A DNA stretch of 44,189 nucleotides from Schlesneria paludicola DSM 18645 (GTDB lineage Bacteria; Planctomycetota; Planctomycetia; Planctomycetales; Planctomycetaceae). Each line of letters begins with the position of its first letter. Position 1 is the stretch's first letter. Both the position numbers and the translations under genes were made by a program. Shown piece by piece: positions 24,176-33,531 of this stretch. The stretch lies in the NCBI GenBank assembly GCA_945869955.1, contig CAMBQP010000017.1, forward strand, positions 1 through 44,189, read 5' to 3'. Under the pieces are notes generated by a model. The model was not told the origin of the DNA. It was given only the letters and a program-made list of their open reading frames with translations, and made no database searches.

Positions 24176-25427
24176 TCACGAGGCGAGCGATTTTCTTTTT
24201 CCCCGCTTTCACCAGCAGGCCCGTTTTTAATTCGATCACCGCTTTCGGATCGCTAATCAGTGTTGGCTGGTCTCCGTCGTAAATCGAGAGTCCCCCCTGT
24301 TGAATCAACCGAATGGCATCGCTGGTCGAGGGTGTCAGTCCCGCCACCTTCAGCAATTGTGCGGCGGCCAGTCGGCTGTGAACCAGATCTCCCTGGCACT
24401 GAGGAAGTTGCGCGGCCAGGGTTGTCAGGTTCAGCGTGACCGTCGGAATGTCGGTGGGCAATTCACCGCCACCGACCTCCCGCTGCCAGCGATCCGCCGC
24501 TTCCAGGGCGTGTTGTTCCGAGTGATATCCGGCGATCACCGATTTCGCGAGTCGAACCTTGGCCTCTTTCGGATGTCCCTGCAAAATTGCGGTGACTTCT
24601 TCGAGTGGGATGCTGGTCAACAGATTGAAATACATTCCCATCGTGGCATCGGGGATCTGCATGAATTTCTTCATCATGTCGAAGGGAGTTTCGGAAATGC
24701 CGATATAGTTTCCCAGGCTCTTTCCCATCTTCTGTTCGCCGTCGGTCCCGACCAGGATCGGTGACATAACGCCAACTTGCTGCGGGAGATGCTGGTCGCG
24801 CTGCAGATCACGGGCCAGCATGAAACTGTACAACTGCTCGGTTCCCCCCAGTTCGATATCCGATTTGATCATGACCGAATCCCATGCCTGCATCATCGGA
24901 TAGAGGCATTCGTGCAGGAAAATCGGTGTCTGGCTGGCGTATCGCTTGGCAAAATCGTCTCGCGTCAATAACTGGGCAACGGTGATTTTTCCACAGAGTT
25001 GCAAAATTTCAGCGAAACTCATTTTGGCAAACCAGTCTCCATTCCGATGCACCTCGGCTTGCGAAATGTCGATCACTTTTCCAACCTGATTCAGATAATC
25101 ACGAGCGTTCGCTTCGACATCGGCTTCGGTCAGTTTTTTTACGCGGGCCTGATCACGACCGCTCGGATCGCCCACCAGTGCGGTGTAGTTACCGATGATG
25201 ATCACTGCCTGGTGTCCCAGTTCCTGAAACTGTCGCATTTTTCGCAGCGGAACAGTGTGACCGAGATGCACGTCGATTCCGGTGGGATCGATGCCATACT
25301 TGATCCGCAGCGGTATTCCTGTTTCGCGACTTTTCGTCAGTTTGACTGCGAGTTCTTCTTCGGGAACAATCTTTTCGACACCACGGCGAATGATCGCGAG
25401 TTGTTCATCAACAGGGGGAAAATTCAT
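24165..25427 (-). CDS. tyrS: Tyrosyl-tRNA synthetase
   Basis: A class I aminoacyl-tRNA synthetase of 420 residues that charges tRNA-Tyr with tyrosine. The start is ATG at 25427 (MNFPPVDEQL), with AGGA seven bases upstream; a TTG two codons earlier is less likely. HIGH motif: HLGH (54-57). KMSKS motif: KMGKS (233-237). The tyrosine pocket segment NYTALVGDPSGR is present. The C-terminal S4-like RNA-binding region (LLKVAGLTPSTSDAIRLIQQGG, IELKTGLLVKAGKKKIARLV) is complete. The KM(G/S)KS form fits the TyrZ-like subgroup. The gene begins two bases after the CPBP protease stop, so the two are co-transcribed and probably translationally coupled. Confidence 0.97.
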   Translation of the reverse strand: MNFPPVDEQLAIIRRGVEKIVPEEELAVKLTKSRETGIPLRIKYGIDPTGIDVHLGHTVPLRKMRQFQELGHQAVIIIGNYTALVGDPSGRDQARVKKLTEADVEANARDYLNQVGKVIDISQAEVHRNGDWFAKMSFAEILQLCGKITVAQLLTRDDFAKRYASQTPIFLHECLYPMMQAWDSVMIKSDIELGGTEQLYSFMLARDLQRDQHLPQQVGVMSPILVGTDGEQKMGKSLGNYIGISETPFDMMKKFMQIPDATMGMYFNLLTSIPLEEVTAILQGHPKEAKVRLAKSVIAGYHSEQHALEAADRWQREVGGGELPTDIPTVTLNLTTLAAQLPQCQGDLVHSRLAAAQLLKVAGLTPSTSDAIRLIQQGGLSIYDGDQPTLISDPKAVIELKTGLLVKAGKKKIARLVIDH

Positions 25428-25429
25428 CG

Positions 25430-26290
25430 TCAAATCCTGGGGTTGAGCAGTTGAAGTATGAGCATCGTCGAATTGAAGAGAGCATGAATCACGACGACGG
25501 AAAGATAACTATGGCGACGATCAAAGACATAGCCAAGGACGAGTGCCAAGGGAAGTAACGCCAGCCCGTCGCGCCAGCCATGCACCATGGAGAACAGCAG
25601 GGCGACAGCGGGGATCACAACGGCAGAAGGAAGCAAGGTGCTGAGCCATCCCTGTAGAATGACCCGATAAACCAATTCCTCGAATAACGGAGCCGCCAGG
25701 GTTGCCGTCAAGGCGATCAGGGCGATCGTCGATCCCTCAGGCGATTCGAGCAAAATTTTTAACAACGAATGCTGATTTTCTTCCCCGCGAAAGGGGATTG
25801 TCGCCACGAGGGAAATGCACATCGGTAACATCGCGGCCAAGAAACCCCATAACCCGTCCCGAAGCTGCTCAGGCAAATTTTTGATCGACATTCCCATTGC
25901 CGACCACGAGCCACTACCGGCCACCATCACCAGCGGGAGTACGAGCGATAACCCAAAACAGATCACCGCCTGAAGGGCAATCGCATTCAGGCTTGGGAGT
26001 ACTTGTTCCGAGGAATCCGGTTTGAGTAATCGCGACAACAGGCTCGATAAAACCAGCAGCAATCCGATGTAAACGACACACAGTTCCGGGAGTGTCGCCC
26101 ACTGGGTCCGCCGATTCTCGTTACAGGCGAGAACAGGTTCTCCTTCGCGGCATCGTTTTGCCACCCGCCACCAAACTCGCGCACTTTCAATCAGCATCAG
26201 ACCCACGAGACATTCCATCACAAACATCACACGGACCAGTCGGTTGTTCGTCGCGAGTTGTGACAGCACCAGTCCCAAGAGATATTGCAT
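25430..26290 (-). CDS. CPBP family intramembrane metalloprotease
   Basis: A 286-residue integral membrane protein of the CPBP (CAAX protease and bacteriocin-processing, Abi) family. ATG at 26290 is preferred, with AAGG seven bases upstream; the longer frame begins with TTG at 26347. Several hydrophobic segments precede the conserved C-terminal part: motif 1 FEELVYRVILQG (Glu204, Glu205, Arg209), motif 2 with His237 in MVHGWRDGLALLPLALVLGYVF, and motif 3 VVIHALFNS (His269, Asn273). These residues are the expected metal-binding and catalytic set, so the enzyme looks active. Its substrate is unknown. It lies between the ybbN-like gene (60 bases upstream) and tyrS. Confidence 0.9.
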   Translation of the reverse strand: MQYLLGLVLSQLATNNRLVRVMFVMECLVGLMLIESARVWWRVAKRCREGEPVLACNENRRTQWATLPELCVVYIGLLLVLSSLLSRLLKPDSSEQVLPSLNAIALQAVICFGLSLVLPLVMVAGSGSWSAMGMSIKNLPEQLRDGLWGFLAAMLPMCISLVATIPFRGEENQHSLLKILLESPEGSTIALIALTATLAAPLFEELVYRVILQGWLSTLLPSAVVIPAVALLFSMVHGWRDGLALLPLALVLGYVFDRRHSYLSVVVIHALFNSTMLILQLLNPRI

Positions 26291-26350
26291 AACAAACCTT
26301 GGCGTTGAAAATTCGGCAATTCCAGTCAGCAAGGTGAAAGATCCCAAACG

Positions 26351-27211
26351 TTAATACAAGGCTGTTGCCAGCTTGCGTCGGAACTCACCCGTCAGTTCTG
26401 AGGCAGGGCCGAGCATATCGAAGATCTTGACCATGGTTGTTTTTGCTTCGGCTCGCGCCTCTCCAAAATCTTGCTGCACAATGTTCAAACAGATTTCCAG
26501 GGCCTTGCGATGCTGCTGCGATGCCGCATAAGCGTCTGCCAGATGAATCTGCAGGATCAAGTTGGTGGGGTCCGCTTCGCTGGCGGTTCTGGCCACTTCG
26601 ACGCCACCACTTTCTGCGGCAGACCGCCGAACATCCAGTTCGGATTTCAGTCGCTCGGCTTCTGGTTCGAGGAACCCTCGTTTTTCCAAGGCTTCCAGCA
26701 ATGTGGCGCATTCGTCCAACCGGCCCTGCTTTAACACGACGCTCGCCAGACAAACTTTGAGTGAGTCTTCGTCAGGGGCCAGTGCCAGTGCTTCGCGGAA
26801 CTTGCTTTCAGCCGCTTGGGGGTCCGTTTCGACCAGCTGCATCGCTTCTTTGGCCAACTGCTGTGCAGGGGAGGGAAGGATTCGCAGCAGCCAGGCCCGC
26901 GCCTGCTCGGCCGTCAACAAGCCCGAGAATTGATCGACGGGCTGACCCTGATCCAGGGCGAAGACTGTGGGGAGTGATTCGACACGAAATGCCTGAGCGA
27001 TCTCGGGTTCTTCATCCGTATTGACCTTTGCCAGGATAAATTTTCCCGCCATTTCCGTCGCCAAGGCTTCGAGGATCGGAGCGAGTTGACGGCAGGGATT
27101 GCACCAGGGAGCCCAGAAGTCGATGACCACCAGGGTTTCCATGGACTTCTCGACCACATCCTGCTGAAACGTGGCTCTGGTGACATTAACAACGAACGGT
27201 GAGGGAGACAT
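26351..27211 (-). CDS. ybbN: YbbN/CnoX-like thioredoxin-TPR co-chaperone
   Basis: A 286-residue cytoplasmic protein joining an N-terminal thioredoxin domain to C-terminal TPR-type helices. ATG at 27211 is used; an in-frame GTG lies three codons earlier. The thioredoxin active site is WCNPC (36-40) within VIDFWAPWCNPCRQLAPILEAL, followed by KVNTDEEPEIAQAFRVESLPTVF with its cis-Pro. From about 115 come helical repeats (AMQLVETDPQAAESKFREALALAPDE, ADAYAASQQHRKALEICLNIV). In E. coli YbbN/CnoX the CXXC-like site is degenerate (SXXC); here both cysteines are present, so redox activity is likely. Such proteins guard substrates for GroEL during oxidative stress. The symbol is by family resemblance. 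Confidence 0.9.
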   Translation of the reverse strand: MSPSPFVVNVTRATFQQDVVEKSMETLVVIDFWAPWCNPCRQLAPILEALATEMAGKFILAKVNTDEEPEIAQAFRVESLPTVFALDQGQPVDQFSGLLTAEQARAWLLRILPSPAQQLAKEAMQLVETDPQAAESKFREALALAPDEDSLKVCLASVVLKQGRLDECATLLEALEKRGFLEPEAERLKSELDVRRSAAESGGVEVARTASEADPTNLILQIHLADAYAASQQHRKALEICLNIVQQDFGEARAEAKTTMVKIFDMLGPASELTGEFRRKLATALY

Positions 27212-27331
27212 AGACCACACTTTCTCTGAGAGGATTTTTTCTTATCGAGTGTACGTCAGGACGAACGGCGCAGCAAACGCGCAGGCCGGTTCGTCACGTG
27301 GCCACGAACCTTTTTCGTCCAGGGGGAATAC

Positions 27332-28096
27332 TCAAACCGCACGCAACCGCCAGGGAACTTCCAGTCCATGCCGTTCCATCAAATTCGGATTGGCCAAGAC
27401 TTGTTCCACGGGACCATCGGCCTGAAGCTTGCCACCATCCAAAACCAGCACCCGTGGACAGAGTTCCAACGCGAAATCCAGATCGTGCGTGGCGATGATC
27501 TGGGTTCCGGGAAATCGCCGCAAGATTTCTAACAATTGCCGGCGCGCGCGAGGATCCAGGTTACTGGTCGGTTCGTCCAGCACCAGCATCACAGGATCAC
27601 AGGCCAGCACCCCCGCCAGGCAAACTCGCTTGCGCTCTCCGGTACTCAGTTGGGCAGGATTGCGTGGTCCATGTTCGGGCAAGCCAACCGCGATCAGACT
27701 CTGATCGACGCGAACCAGCACCTCGGCTTGATCCAACCCGAGATTTAAAGGCCCAAATGCCACGTCTTCTCGAACCGTGGGACAAAACAACTGATCGTCC
27801 GGGTCTTGAAATAGAAACCCAATCTGACGCCGGACATCTCGTAACCGTCCTTTCGTGACCCCCAGTGACTGAATAAAAACCTGAACTGTATCGTCTGTAG
27901 CGACCGATGGCATCGGCAGCAGACCGTTCAAATGCATTAACAGGGTCGACTTGCCAGCCCCGCTAGGCCCCACCACCGCCACACGTTCGCCCGGCGCAAT
28001 GGCACAGCGAACATCATCCAAGGCAACTCGACCGGTCGGATAGCGAAATGTCAGGCCTCGTAATTCAATCGCCATCGGGATGGGTAAACTGGTCAT
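27332..28096 (-). CDS. cbiO: ECF cobalt/nickel transporter ATP-binding subunit
   Basis: The 254-residue ATPase of an energy-coupling factor importer. ATG at 28096 overlaps the TGA of cbiQ (ATGA) and has AAGGGAG close upstream, which fixes the start. Walker A is GPSGAGKST (43-51), the Q-loop FQDPDDQLF (96-104), the signature LSTGERKRV (150-158, with T and E where LSGGQ is usual), Walker B LVLDEPTSNLDP (171-182) and the H-loop His204 in IIATHDLDFAL. FQDPDDQLF is characteristic of CbiO/EcfA ATPases. Together with CbiQ and CbiM it should power Co(II) or Ni(II) uptake. It is the last gene of the importer operon; ybbN follows 120 bases on. Confidence 0.93.
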   Translation of the reverse strand: MTSLPIPMAIELRGLTFRYPTGRVALDDVRCAIAPGERVAVVGPSGAGKSTLLMHLNGLLPMPSVATDDTVQVFIQSLGVTKGRLRDVRRQIGFLFQDPDDQLFCPTVREDVAFGPLNLGLDQAEVLVRVDQSLIAVGLPEHGPRNPAQLSTGERKRVCLAGVLACDPVMLVLDEPTSNLDPRARRQLLEILRRFPGTQIIATHDLDFALELCPRVLVLDGGKLQADGPVEQVLANPNLMERHGLEVPWRLRAV

Positions 28097-28755
28097 TCTC
28101 CCTTTCTCGCTTCCGTACCAAGAAACTTGGGTGAACCATCCCACCCTCGGGCCAACATCGCCTGATGTGTCCGCTCAGCCCGTTCCATGGCTCGTAACAA
28201 AAGTAATCCGATCATCTGTGCATTCGTCACCCAATCTCTTTTCCAAGAGCCGCTCCCAAAATTCCGCGCCTCGCGGGCCTGTCGCAACCGCGCCAGTTCA
28301 TCCCACAAGATAAAAATATAGCGGTACATGAAGGCCAGCATCGCGACCAACAGCGGAGGACAACGCCAACGCAACAGGGTGGCGAGGAGTTCCGGAAACG
28401 GGAGCACATGGATCAACCACAGTCCTGCCAGAAACGAGATGGTACAGCGTAACCAGAGCGACACCATCCATCCCCAGGCCGATTCGCGATGCAGTTGTGT
28501 GATCGGTACTGACAATCCAAACACCAATAACATCGGCAAAAACAACATCAACCGCCGGGCGAGATATCCCAGCGTCACCCCTGCCAGGCTTAATCCCGCA
28601 AACACTACCACCAGCAGCAATCCGTGAGCCGGCCAGTGTTCGAGCGGAATCAAACTCGACACCACAATCACGAGCAGCGTCAGCGCCAGTCGGGCCGTGC
28701 CGGGGATCGCATCACAAGGGCCAATTGGGGTCACAACAGGGGAATTATCGGCCAT
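28093..28755 (-). CDS. cbiQ: ECF cobalt/nickel transporter transmembrane subunit
   Basis: The 220-residue T (coupling) component of the importer, joining the substrate-binding membrane protein to the ATPase. Five or so hydrophobic segments are visible between about 20 and 150 (LALTLLVIVVSSLIPL, GLLLVVVFAGLSLAGVTLG, LMLFLPMLLVFGLSVP, SFLAGLWLIHVLPF). The two coupling motifs of CbiQ/EcfT are present near the C-terminus: an ARNF form of the first Ala-Arg-Gly motif (REARNFGSG) and an intact second one (MLARGWDG). Its start overlaps the end of cbiM by 11 bases and its stop overlaps the start of cbiO by 4, so the three are made as a unit. Confidence 0.92.
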   Translation of the reverse strand: MADNSPVVTPIGPCDAIPGTARLALTLLVIVVSSLIPLEHWPAHGLLLVVVFAGLSLAGVTLGYLARRLMLFLPMLLVFGLSVPITQLHRESAWGWMVSLWLRCTISFLAGLWLIHVLPFPELLATLLRWRCPPLLVAMLAFMYRYIFILWDELARLRQAREARNFGSGSWKRDWVTNAQMIGLLLLRAMERAERTHQAMLARGWDGSPKFLGTEARKGE

Positions 28756-29731
28756 GAGGTTCGCCCGACTCGATCACCGGAAGATTCCAGCGAGCCCCTT
28801 TTCCCAGTCCCATTGCAATCCCAAACACCACCAGGGTCCCCAGAATTCCCGCCAGCGATGTCGCCAATGTCGACCAGCCGAACCCGCGCGGAAGTGGCAA
28901 TTCATAGCCCTGAAAAACGAGTCCGTCTCGTTCAATTTGTCGCGCTTCCATCCCCGTCTGTTGCACGACTTGATCGAGTCCATCGGGATGATCCGACTTG
29001 AGCGGCGCCAGAATTGCCGCGATGGCCAACCCACCCACGACCCCAGCCATCACAAACTGACTCACATTCGTAATCGGACTGGCCGCACCGGGGATCGAAA
29101 TCAGATCGGGACGCCGGGACAACACAAAGCTCAAAACACTGCCGGTAATCAGTGCTTCACCCACTCCAATCAACGCGTGATAGAGGACCATCAGGGTAAA
29201 GATCCCTCGCAAATGAAATTCTTGCGAGCCGGTGGAACAACCAAACTCGAAGCAAAACAAAGCGGCTGCCGCCAGCACACTGAACCAGGCGGCAATCACA
29301 GCCGCGGGAATTGCCGTCATCGTACCGTTCCCGAGCCATTTACGAATGATCGTATAAATGGCGTACCCACCCCACGCCCCAACCACACCCATATTCAAAA
29401 TATTGGCACCCAGCGATAACAATCCGCCATCATTGAACAGCACGGCTTGAACCACCAGCACCAGCGTGATCGCCAGGCAAGCGGCCCAAGGCCCCAGCAT
29501 GACCGCCGCCAGCACGCCTCCCAGCAAATGCCCCGAAACGGGTAATCCAATCAAGGGAAAATTCACCATTTGCCCGGCAAAGACTACTGAGGCGAGCATC
29601 CCGGTCAACGGAACGGCGCGATCCTCAAGATCAAGCCGCAATTTACGCAGACTGTATCCGACGGCGGCCAGACTGATCAGCCCCGTGACAACACAGACCT
29701 CTGGACTGAGTATTCCATCCCGAATATGCAT
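28745..29731 (-). CDS. cbiM: CbiM with fused CbiN-like PDGLE domain
   Basis: The substrate-binding S component of the Co/Ni ECF importer, 328 residues. ATG at 29731 is chosen because the mature N-terminus must be MHI: in CbiM/NikM the amino group and His2 bind the metal. The longer frame starts at 29749. CbiM spans about 1-215 (MHIRDGILSPEV, MVNFPLIGLPVSGHLLGG, LFNDGGLLSLGANILNMG, YHALIGVGEALITG). After a membrane segment (about 222-240) comes a PDGL motif (249-252) and a last membrane segment (about 290-306), the layout of the PDGLE/CbiN small component. A separate cbiN is absent, so this is a natural fusion. I could not tell nickel from cobalt, and saw no cobalamin riboswitch upstream. Confidence 0.92.
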   Translation of the reverse strand: MHIRDGILSPEVCVVTGLISLAAVGYSLRKLRLDLEDRAVPLTGMLASVVFAGQMVNFPLIGLPVSGHLLGGVLAAVMLGPWAACLAITLVLVVQAVLFNDGGLLSLGANILNMGVVGAWGGYAIYTIIRKWLGNGTMTAIPAAVIAAWFSVLAAAALFCFEFGCSTGSQEFHLRGIFTLMVLYHALIGVGEALITGSVLSFVLSRRPDLISIPGAASPITNVSQFVMAGVVGGLAIAAILAPLKSDHPDGLDQVVQQTGMEARQIERDGLVFQGYELPLPRGFGWSTLATSLAGILGTLVVFGIAMGLGKGARWNLPVIESGEPHGR

Positions 29732-29898
29732 TTTTTCTCTTTGTAACACGAAATCGCGACGGTGAAACGCTTGAGTCCTGCTGGGCTGGCGGATTGGTTT
29801 CCGTCCGAGTTTTTTTGGTGACCCGAGATCGAACCCGATTCAAAGTCTGTACTCTAGCTGGTCCGCTTTTCTTCCCGCCACTCGACCCCTCCGTTTTT

Positions 29899-31170
29899 TT
29901 ATCTCGTCAAGGTTCCAGAAATTGCCTGGCAGAGCCGTTGGTCAAATTCGGCCACCTCTAACCGGGATGCCAGATTCCCGGCGCGGGTGGCAAATCCCGC
30001 GTCGGCGTTCACTCGATTCAGGGCTTTGATCAGTCGTAACGAATTTAATCGGCGAGCCGGGATCGTGATTCCCACACCGAGTTGTTCGAGACGCCGCGCA
30101 TTATCAGGTTGATCATGAGCAAATGGAACGAGAATTTGCGGGCGACCGGAGGCAAGTCCCTGGGCGGTGGTTCCAATTCCACACTGGTGCACAATCACCT
30201 CACCCTTGGGGAACAGTCGTGAAAAAGGCTCGTAGTCCGTGATGCAAATCCGAGGATCTGTCATGGCGGCCTGGGGAATTCGACGTGGGGTTTTCCCCAC
30301 CAGAAACACCCCCCGCAGTCCCAAGTGCTTGAGTGCCTCGTAAGCGACTTCAAAATAGTTCGTTTCCATCCGGATGATCGCCGTTCCCAGTGTGAAAATC
30401 ACTGGTGGAGGACCTTGTTCCAAAAACTGTTGCACGGCGGGAGAAAGCTCACTGGTCGTCTCCACGTCGTATAAAGGGAACCCAATTTGATGGACTCGGG
30501 CAGGCCAGTCTGGTTTTGGTGCGGCAAAGGGGGCGGGGAATAAGGCCAGCGTCCCCTCGGGAGAAAACCCTTCGACTAAGGCGTTTTTTGACGAGGGTGG
30601 CAGGCCAACCCGGGCTCGCAGTTCGGTGATCGGAGTCAACCAACTGTAGGTCGGACGGATCAGTAACTTGAGAATCCCCCTCATGATTTGGGGGCCCAGG
30701 AAACGAAGTTTTGGCAAAAAGGGAAGGGGGCCGAAAGCGGGGGGATCGTAAGCGGAAAAGAAAGCGGATGGCTGCAGCGCACAAGAGAGCCAGGGGATTC
30801 CCAGTTCTTCAGCAACGATCGGCGTCGCAAACGTGAGCAGATGAGAGATGATCAGATCCTGCCCGAAGGCTGCGGCCTTAATCCGCTGATAGCTATCTTC
30901 CAGATAGGGTAAAATCAGTGTCCGAATGATGAACTGCGTCCCGGTGAGGGTATGATTGGCTTTCGCGGCCCAGTCTGCTTCAGGCCCCAAATCATCCAGT
31001 CCCGGCTTGATCAGCACGAATCGAGCGCCGATTCGTTCCACCGCCTCGCGATATTCGGCATGCGTGGCAATCGTGACCTCGTCCCCGTTTTGCTTCAGCA
31101 CGCGCGCCATCGCGAGGTAAGGATGCAAATCACCATACGACCCCAACGTGGTCATCAATATTCGCGACAC
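29899..31170 (-). CDS. GT1-like (MGT/UGT family) glycosyltransferase
   Basis: A 423-residue glycosyltransferase of the GT-B fold, like the macrolide and sterol glycosyltransferases. GTG at 31170 is chosen: GAGGG lies eight bases upstream and the protein then starts SRILMTTLGSYGDLHPYLAMA, the usual N-terminus of this family. The acceptor half runs to about 210; the nucleotide-sugar half holds PPVIFTLGTAI, GVFLVGK, and the donor-binding region VIVHQCGIGTTAQGLASGRPQILVP followed by HDQPDNARRLEQLGVG, which corresponds to the family's HxGxGT and FxDQ motifs. The donor is probably a UDP- or TDP-sugar and the acceptor a lipid or small molecule, but neither can be read. It is separated from cbiM by about 170 bases. 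Confidence 0.9.
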   Translation of the reverse strand: MSRILMTTLGSYGDLHPYLAMARVLKQNGDEVTIATHAEYREAVERIGARFVLIKPGLDDLGPEADWAAKANHTLTGTQFIIRTLILPYLEDSYQRIKAAAFGQDLIISHLLTFATPIVAEELGIPWLSCALQPSAFFSAYDPPAFGPLPFLPKLRFLGPQIMRGILKLLIRPTYSWLTPITELRARVGLPPSSKNALVEGFSPEGTLALFPAPFAAPKPDWPARVHQIGFPLYDVETTSELSPAVQQFLEQGPPPVIFTLGTAIIRMETNYFEVAYEALKHLGLRGVFLVGKTPRRIPQAAMTDPRICITDYEPFSRLFPKGEVIVHQCGIGTTAQGLASGRPQILVPFAHDQPDNARRLEQLGVGITIPARRLNSLRLIKALNRVNADAGFATRAGNLASRLEVAEFDQRLCQAISGTLTR

Positions 31171-31484
31171 AACAATCACCCTCGGTTAAAAGCCGTTACG
31201 GCGGTTTTCTGCCGCTTGAACTGCAATCTAGTCTGTCGGAAAGAGGCTCTGATCACAAACAGGATGACAGGGATTCTTCACAATTTCTTCGTATCTCCGC
31301 AGTATGACTTCGGTGACGTTTGCATTCTCGGGGGGCGATTGTTCGAATGCTGTCCACGGGGTGATAAAATTGGTAGCCCGTAACGACTCTCCAAGCTTGC
31401 GTTTGCCTTTTCCCAATTCCCCCCTGGTGCCGTAGAAGAATCGCTCCCTTTTTTGACGCCTGCAATTTCAGGAAGTGAATAGAA
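31171..31484. other. Divergent intergenic region
   Basis: About 310 bases between the minus-strand glycosyltransferase and the plus-strand fbp gene, expected to carry both promoters. I see no convincing promoter pair. Small frames on either strand (for example 31228-31416 minus) show no protein-like features. Confidence 0.4.
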
Positions 31485-33467
31485 ATGCCGATTGCCGATC
31501 GAGAACCATTCGATTCGACAGGAATTCTTCGCGACGAAAAGTCGGGACGCTATGAACGAACGCTGTTACAGGCTTTGGCAAAACAGTTTCCGAATGTTGA
31601 TTCTGCGTTGGCGGAAATTGCCCGGCTATCTGCAGTACTGACCCTTCCCAAAGGGACCGTCCACGTCATCAGCGACATTCATGGTGAAGACAAAAAGCTG
31701 CGACACGTGATCAACAATGCCTCGGGGACACTCAGGCCACTGGTGGAACGACTCTTCCAAGACCAGATGCCGCCGCACGAGTTTGCTGAATTTTTGACCC
31801 TGATTTTCTATCCCGCCGAAGTGACAGAACGTTTGTCGCAAACACTCACCGACCCGGACGAACTGCGCTCATTTGCTCAAAAAACGCTGCGAAACCAATT
31901 AAAATTGGTGCGCGTCCTCGCATCGGGATACAGCCTGAAACGGGCGATGCAGGTCTTTCCCCCTGAATACGCTAATCTCTTTGCGGAAATGCTGCACGAA
32001 CCCTCGAACGAACGGGGACGAGAATTCACCGATGCGATCGTCGACGAACTGTTACGGTGTGATCGTGCACTGCATCTGATTCATATTACGGGCCGATTGA
32101 TCCGTAATCTGGCGATCTATGAACTGATCATTGGCGGGGACTGTTGGGACCGCGGACCTCGCGGCGATCGTGTTGTGGACTACTTGCGTGATCAGCCGAA
32201 TGTCTCGTTCATCTGGGGAAACCACGATGCCGCGTGGCTCGGTGCGGGTCTCGGTCACGAGGCGCTCATCTGCCACGTGCTGCGTGTCTCGCTCAGGTAT
32301 CGACGACTCGGACAACTTGACGAAGGCTACAGCATCCCACTGACGCCGCTCGAGCATCTCGTCCGGACCGCCTACGCTGACGACCCCGCGGTTCATTTCA
32401 TGCCGAAATCCAGCGGGATGCGTTCGGACGTGATTGTGTCCCGCATGCAGAAGGCGATCGCCATCATGCAGTTCAAGCTCGAGGGACAGATGATCGCTCG
32501 TCATCCCGAATGGGGGATCGATCATCGTCGCCTGTTGCACCATATCGATTTGAAACGGGGCACAATTCATGTCGACGGAACCGAATACTCGCTACGAGAC
32601 ACTTATCTGCCGACATTCGATGCCGAAAGTCCTTATGAGCTGACCCCGCAGGAAGAGTTGTGCATGGCACGGCTGAAGCATTCGTTTCTTCACAGCCAGA
32701 AACTCGGAGAACATTTGCGATATCTGGTCAGCCATGGGTCCATGTATCTGCGACGGGATGCCCATCTGATTTTTCACGGCTGCATCCCCTGCAGTAGTTC
32801 GGGTGAATTTCTGCCGATGCCGATCCATGGCGAGTGGCTTTGTGGCCGGGAACTCTTTGATGCCATTGACCGAGAAATTGCCCGGGCGATCGAACTGCGG
32901 GATCAGCCGCACCTGGATCTGCTGTGGTATCTCTGGAGTGGCCCTCGATCCCCTTTGTTTGGCAAAGACCGAATTACCACGCTGGAACGCGATTTTATCG
33001 AGGACAAAACACCGCACCATGAAACAAAAGATCCTTACTTTGCGCTGATTCATGAAGCCTGGTTCTGCGAAAAAGTCCTGACGGAATTTGGTGTCGACCC
33101 GCAGCAGGGCTTGATTGTGAATGGCCATGTTCCCGTCAAAATCGATGCCGACGAGTCCCCGCTGAAGCGGAGCGGCAAAGCCATTTCTATCGACGGGGCC
33201 TTTTCAGAAGCGTACGGCGATCATGGCTATACGCTGGTACTGGGACCAGAAAAAACCATCCTGGCGAAGCATCACCATTTTGAATCGGTCGAGGTTGCAG
33301 TCCGGGATGGGATTGACATCGTTCCCAGCGTCGATGAGATCCGCCATTGGAGCCCCCCGCGTCGCATGGCGGATACCGAGCGTGGGGAACAATTCCGCTG
33401 CGATATCGAAATGTTAGAGCGATTGATTCAGCTTTACCGTAACAACGAGCTGCGTCAGGATCTGTGA
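31485..33467 (+). CDS. fbp: Fructose-1,6-bisphosphatase, class III
   Basis: A gluconeogenic phosphatase converting fructose 1,6-bisphosphate to fructose 6-phosphate; 660 residues, matching the long class III (Firmicutes-type) enzyme. It is a metallophosphoesterase: SDIHGE (63-68), GGDCWDRGP (217-225), GNHD (245-248), VSHGSMYLRRD and VNGHVPVK are all visible. Other class III landmarks include FHGCIP and LLWYLWSGPRSPLFGKDR. AGGAAG lies about ten bases before the ATG. The enzyme is cytoplasmic. It is transcribed alone: divergent from the glycosyltransferase and convergent with coaE. No regulatory domain is fused to it. Confidence 0.96.
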   Translation: MPIADREPFDSTGILRDEKSGRYERTLLQALAKQFPNVDSALAEIARLSAVLTLPKGTVHVISDIHGEDKKLRHVINNASGTLRPLVERLFQDQMPPHEFAEFLTLIFYPAEVTERLSQTLTDPDELRSFAQKTLRNQLKLVRVLASGYSLKRAMQVFPPEYANLFAEMLHEPSNERGREFTDAIVDELLRCDRALHLIHITGRLIRNLAIYELIIGGDCWDRGPRGDRVVDYLRDQPNVSFIWGNHDAAWLGAGLGHEALICHVLRVSLRYRRLGQLDEGYSIPLTPLEHLVRTAYADDPAVHFMPKSSGMRSDVIVSRMQKAIAIMQFKLEGQMIARHPEWGIDHRRLLHHIDLKRGTIHVDGTEYSLRDTYLPTFDAESPYELTPQEELCMARLKHSFLHSQKLGEHLRYLVSHGSMYLRRDAHLIFHGCIPCSSSGEFLPMPIHGEWLCGRELFDAIDREIARAIELRDQPHLDLLWYLWSGPRSPLFGKDRITTLERDFIEDKTPHHETKDPYFALIHEAWFCEKVLTEFGVDPQQGLIVNGHVPVKIDADESPLKRSGKAISIDGAFSEAYGDHGYTLVLGPEKTILAKHHHFESVEVAVRDGIDIVPSVDEIRHWSPPRRMADTERGEQFRCDIEMLERLIQLYRNNELRQDL

Positions 33468-33531
33468 GCCTCGCTGTAAGCCTCATTGCAAATCTCATCA
33501 CCGGAAAATCCCCCCTGGCGGGAAATTTGCT

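Noticed and set aside
29732-29898. Cobalamin riboswitch upstream of cbiM
   Set aside because: I looked on the minus strand for the conserved B12-box type sequence and found none that fits; a short nickel/cobalt riboswitch could not be judged by eye.
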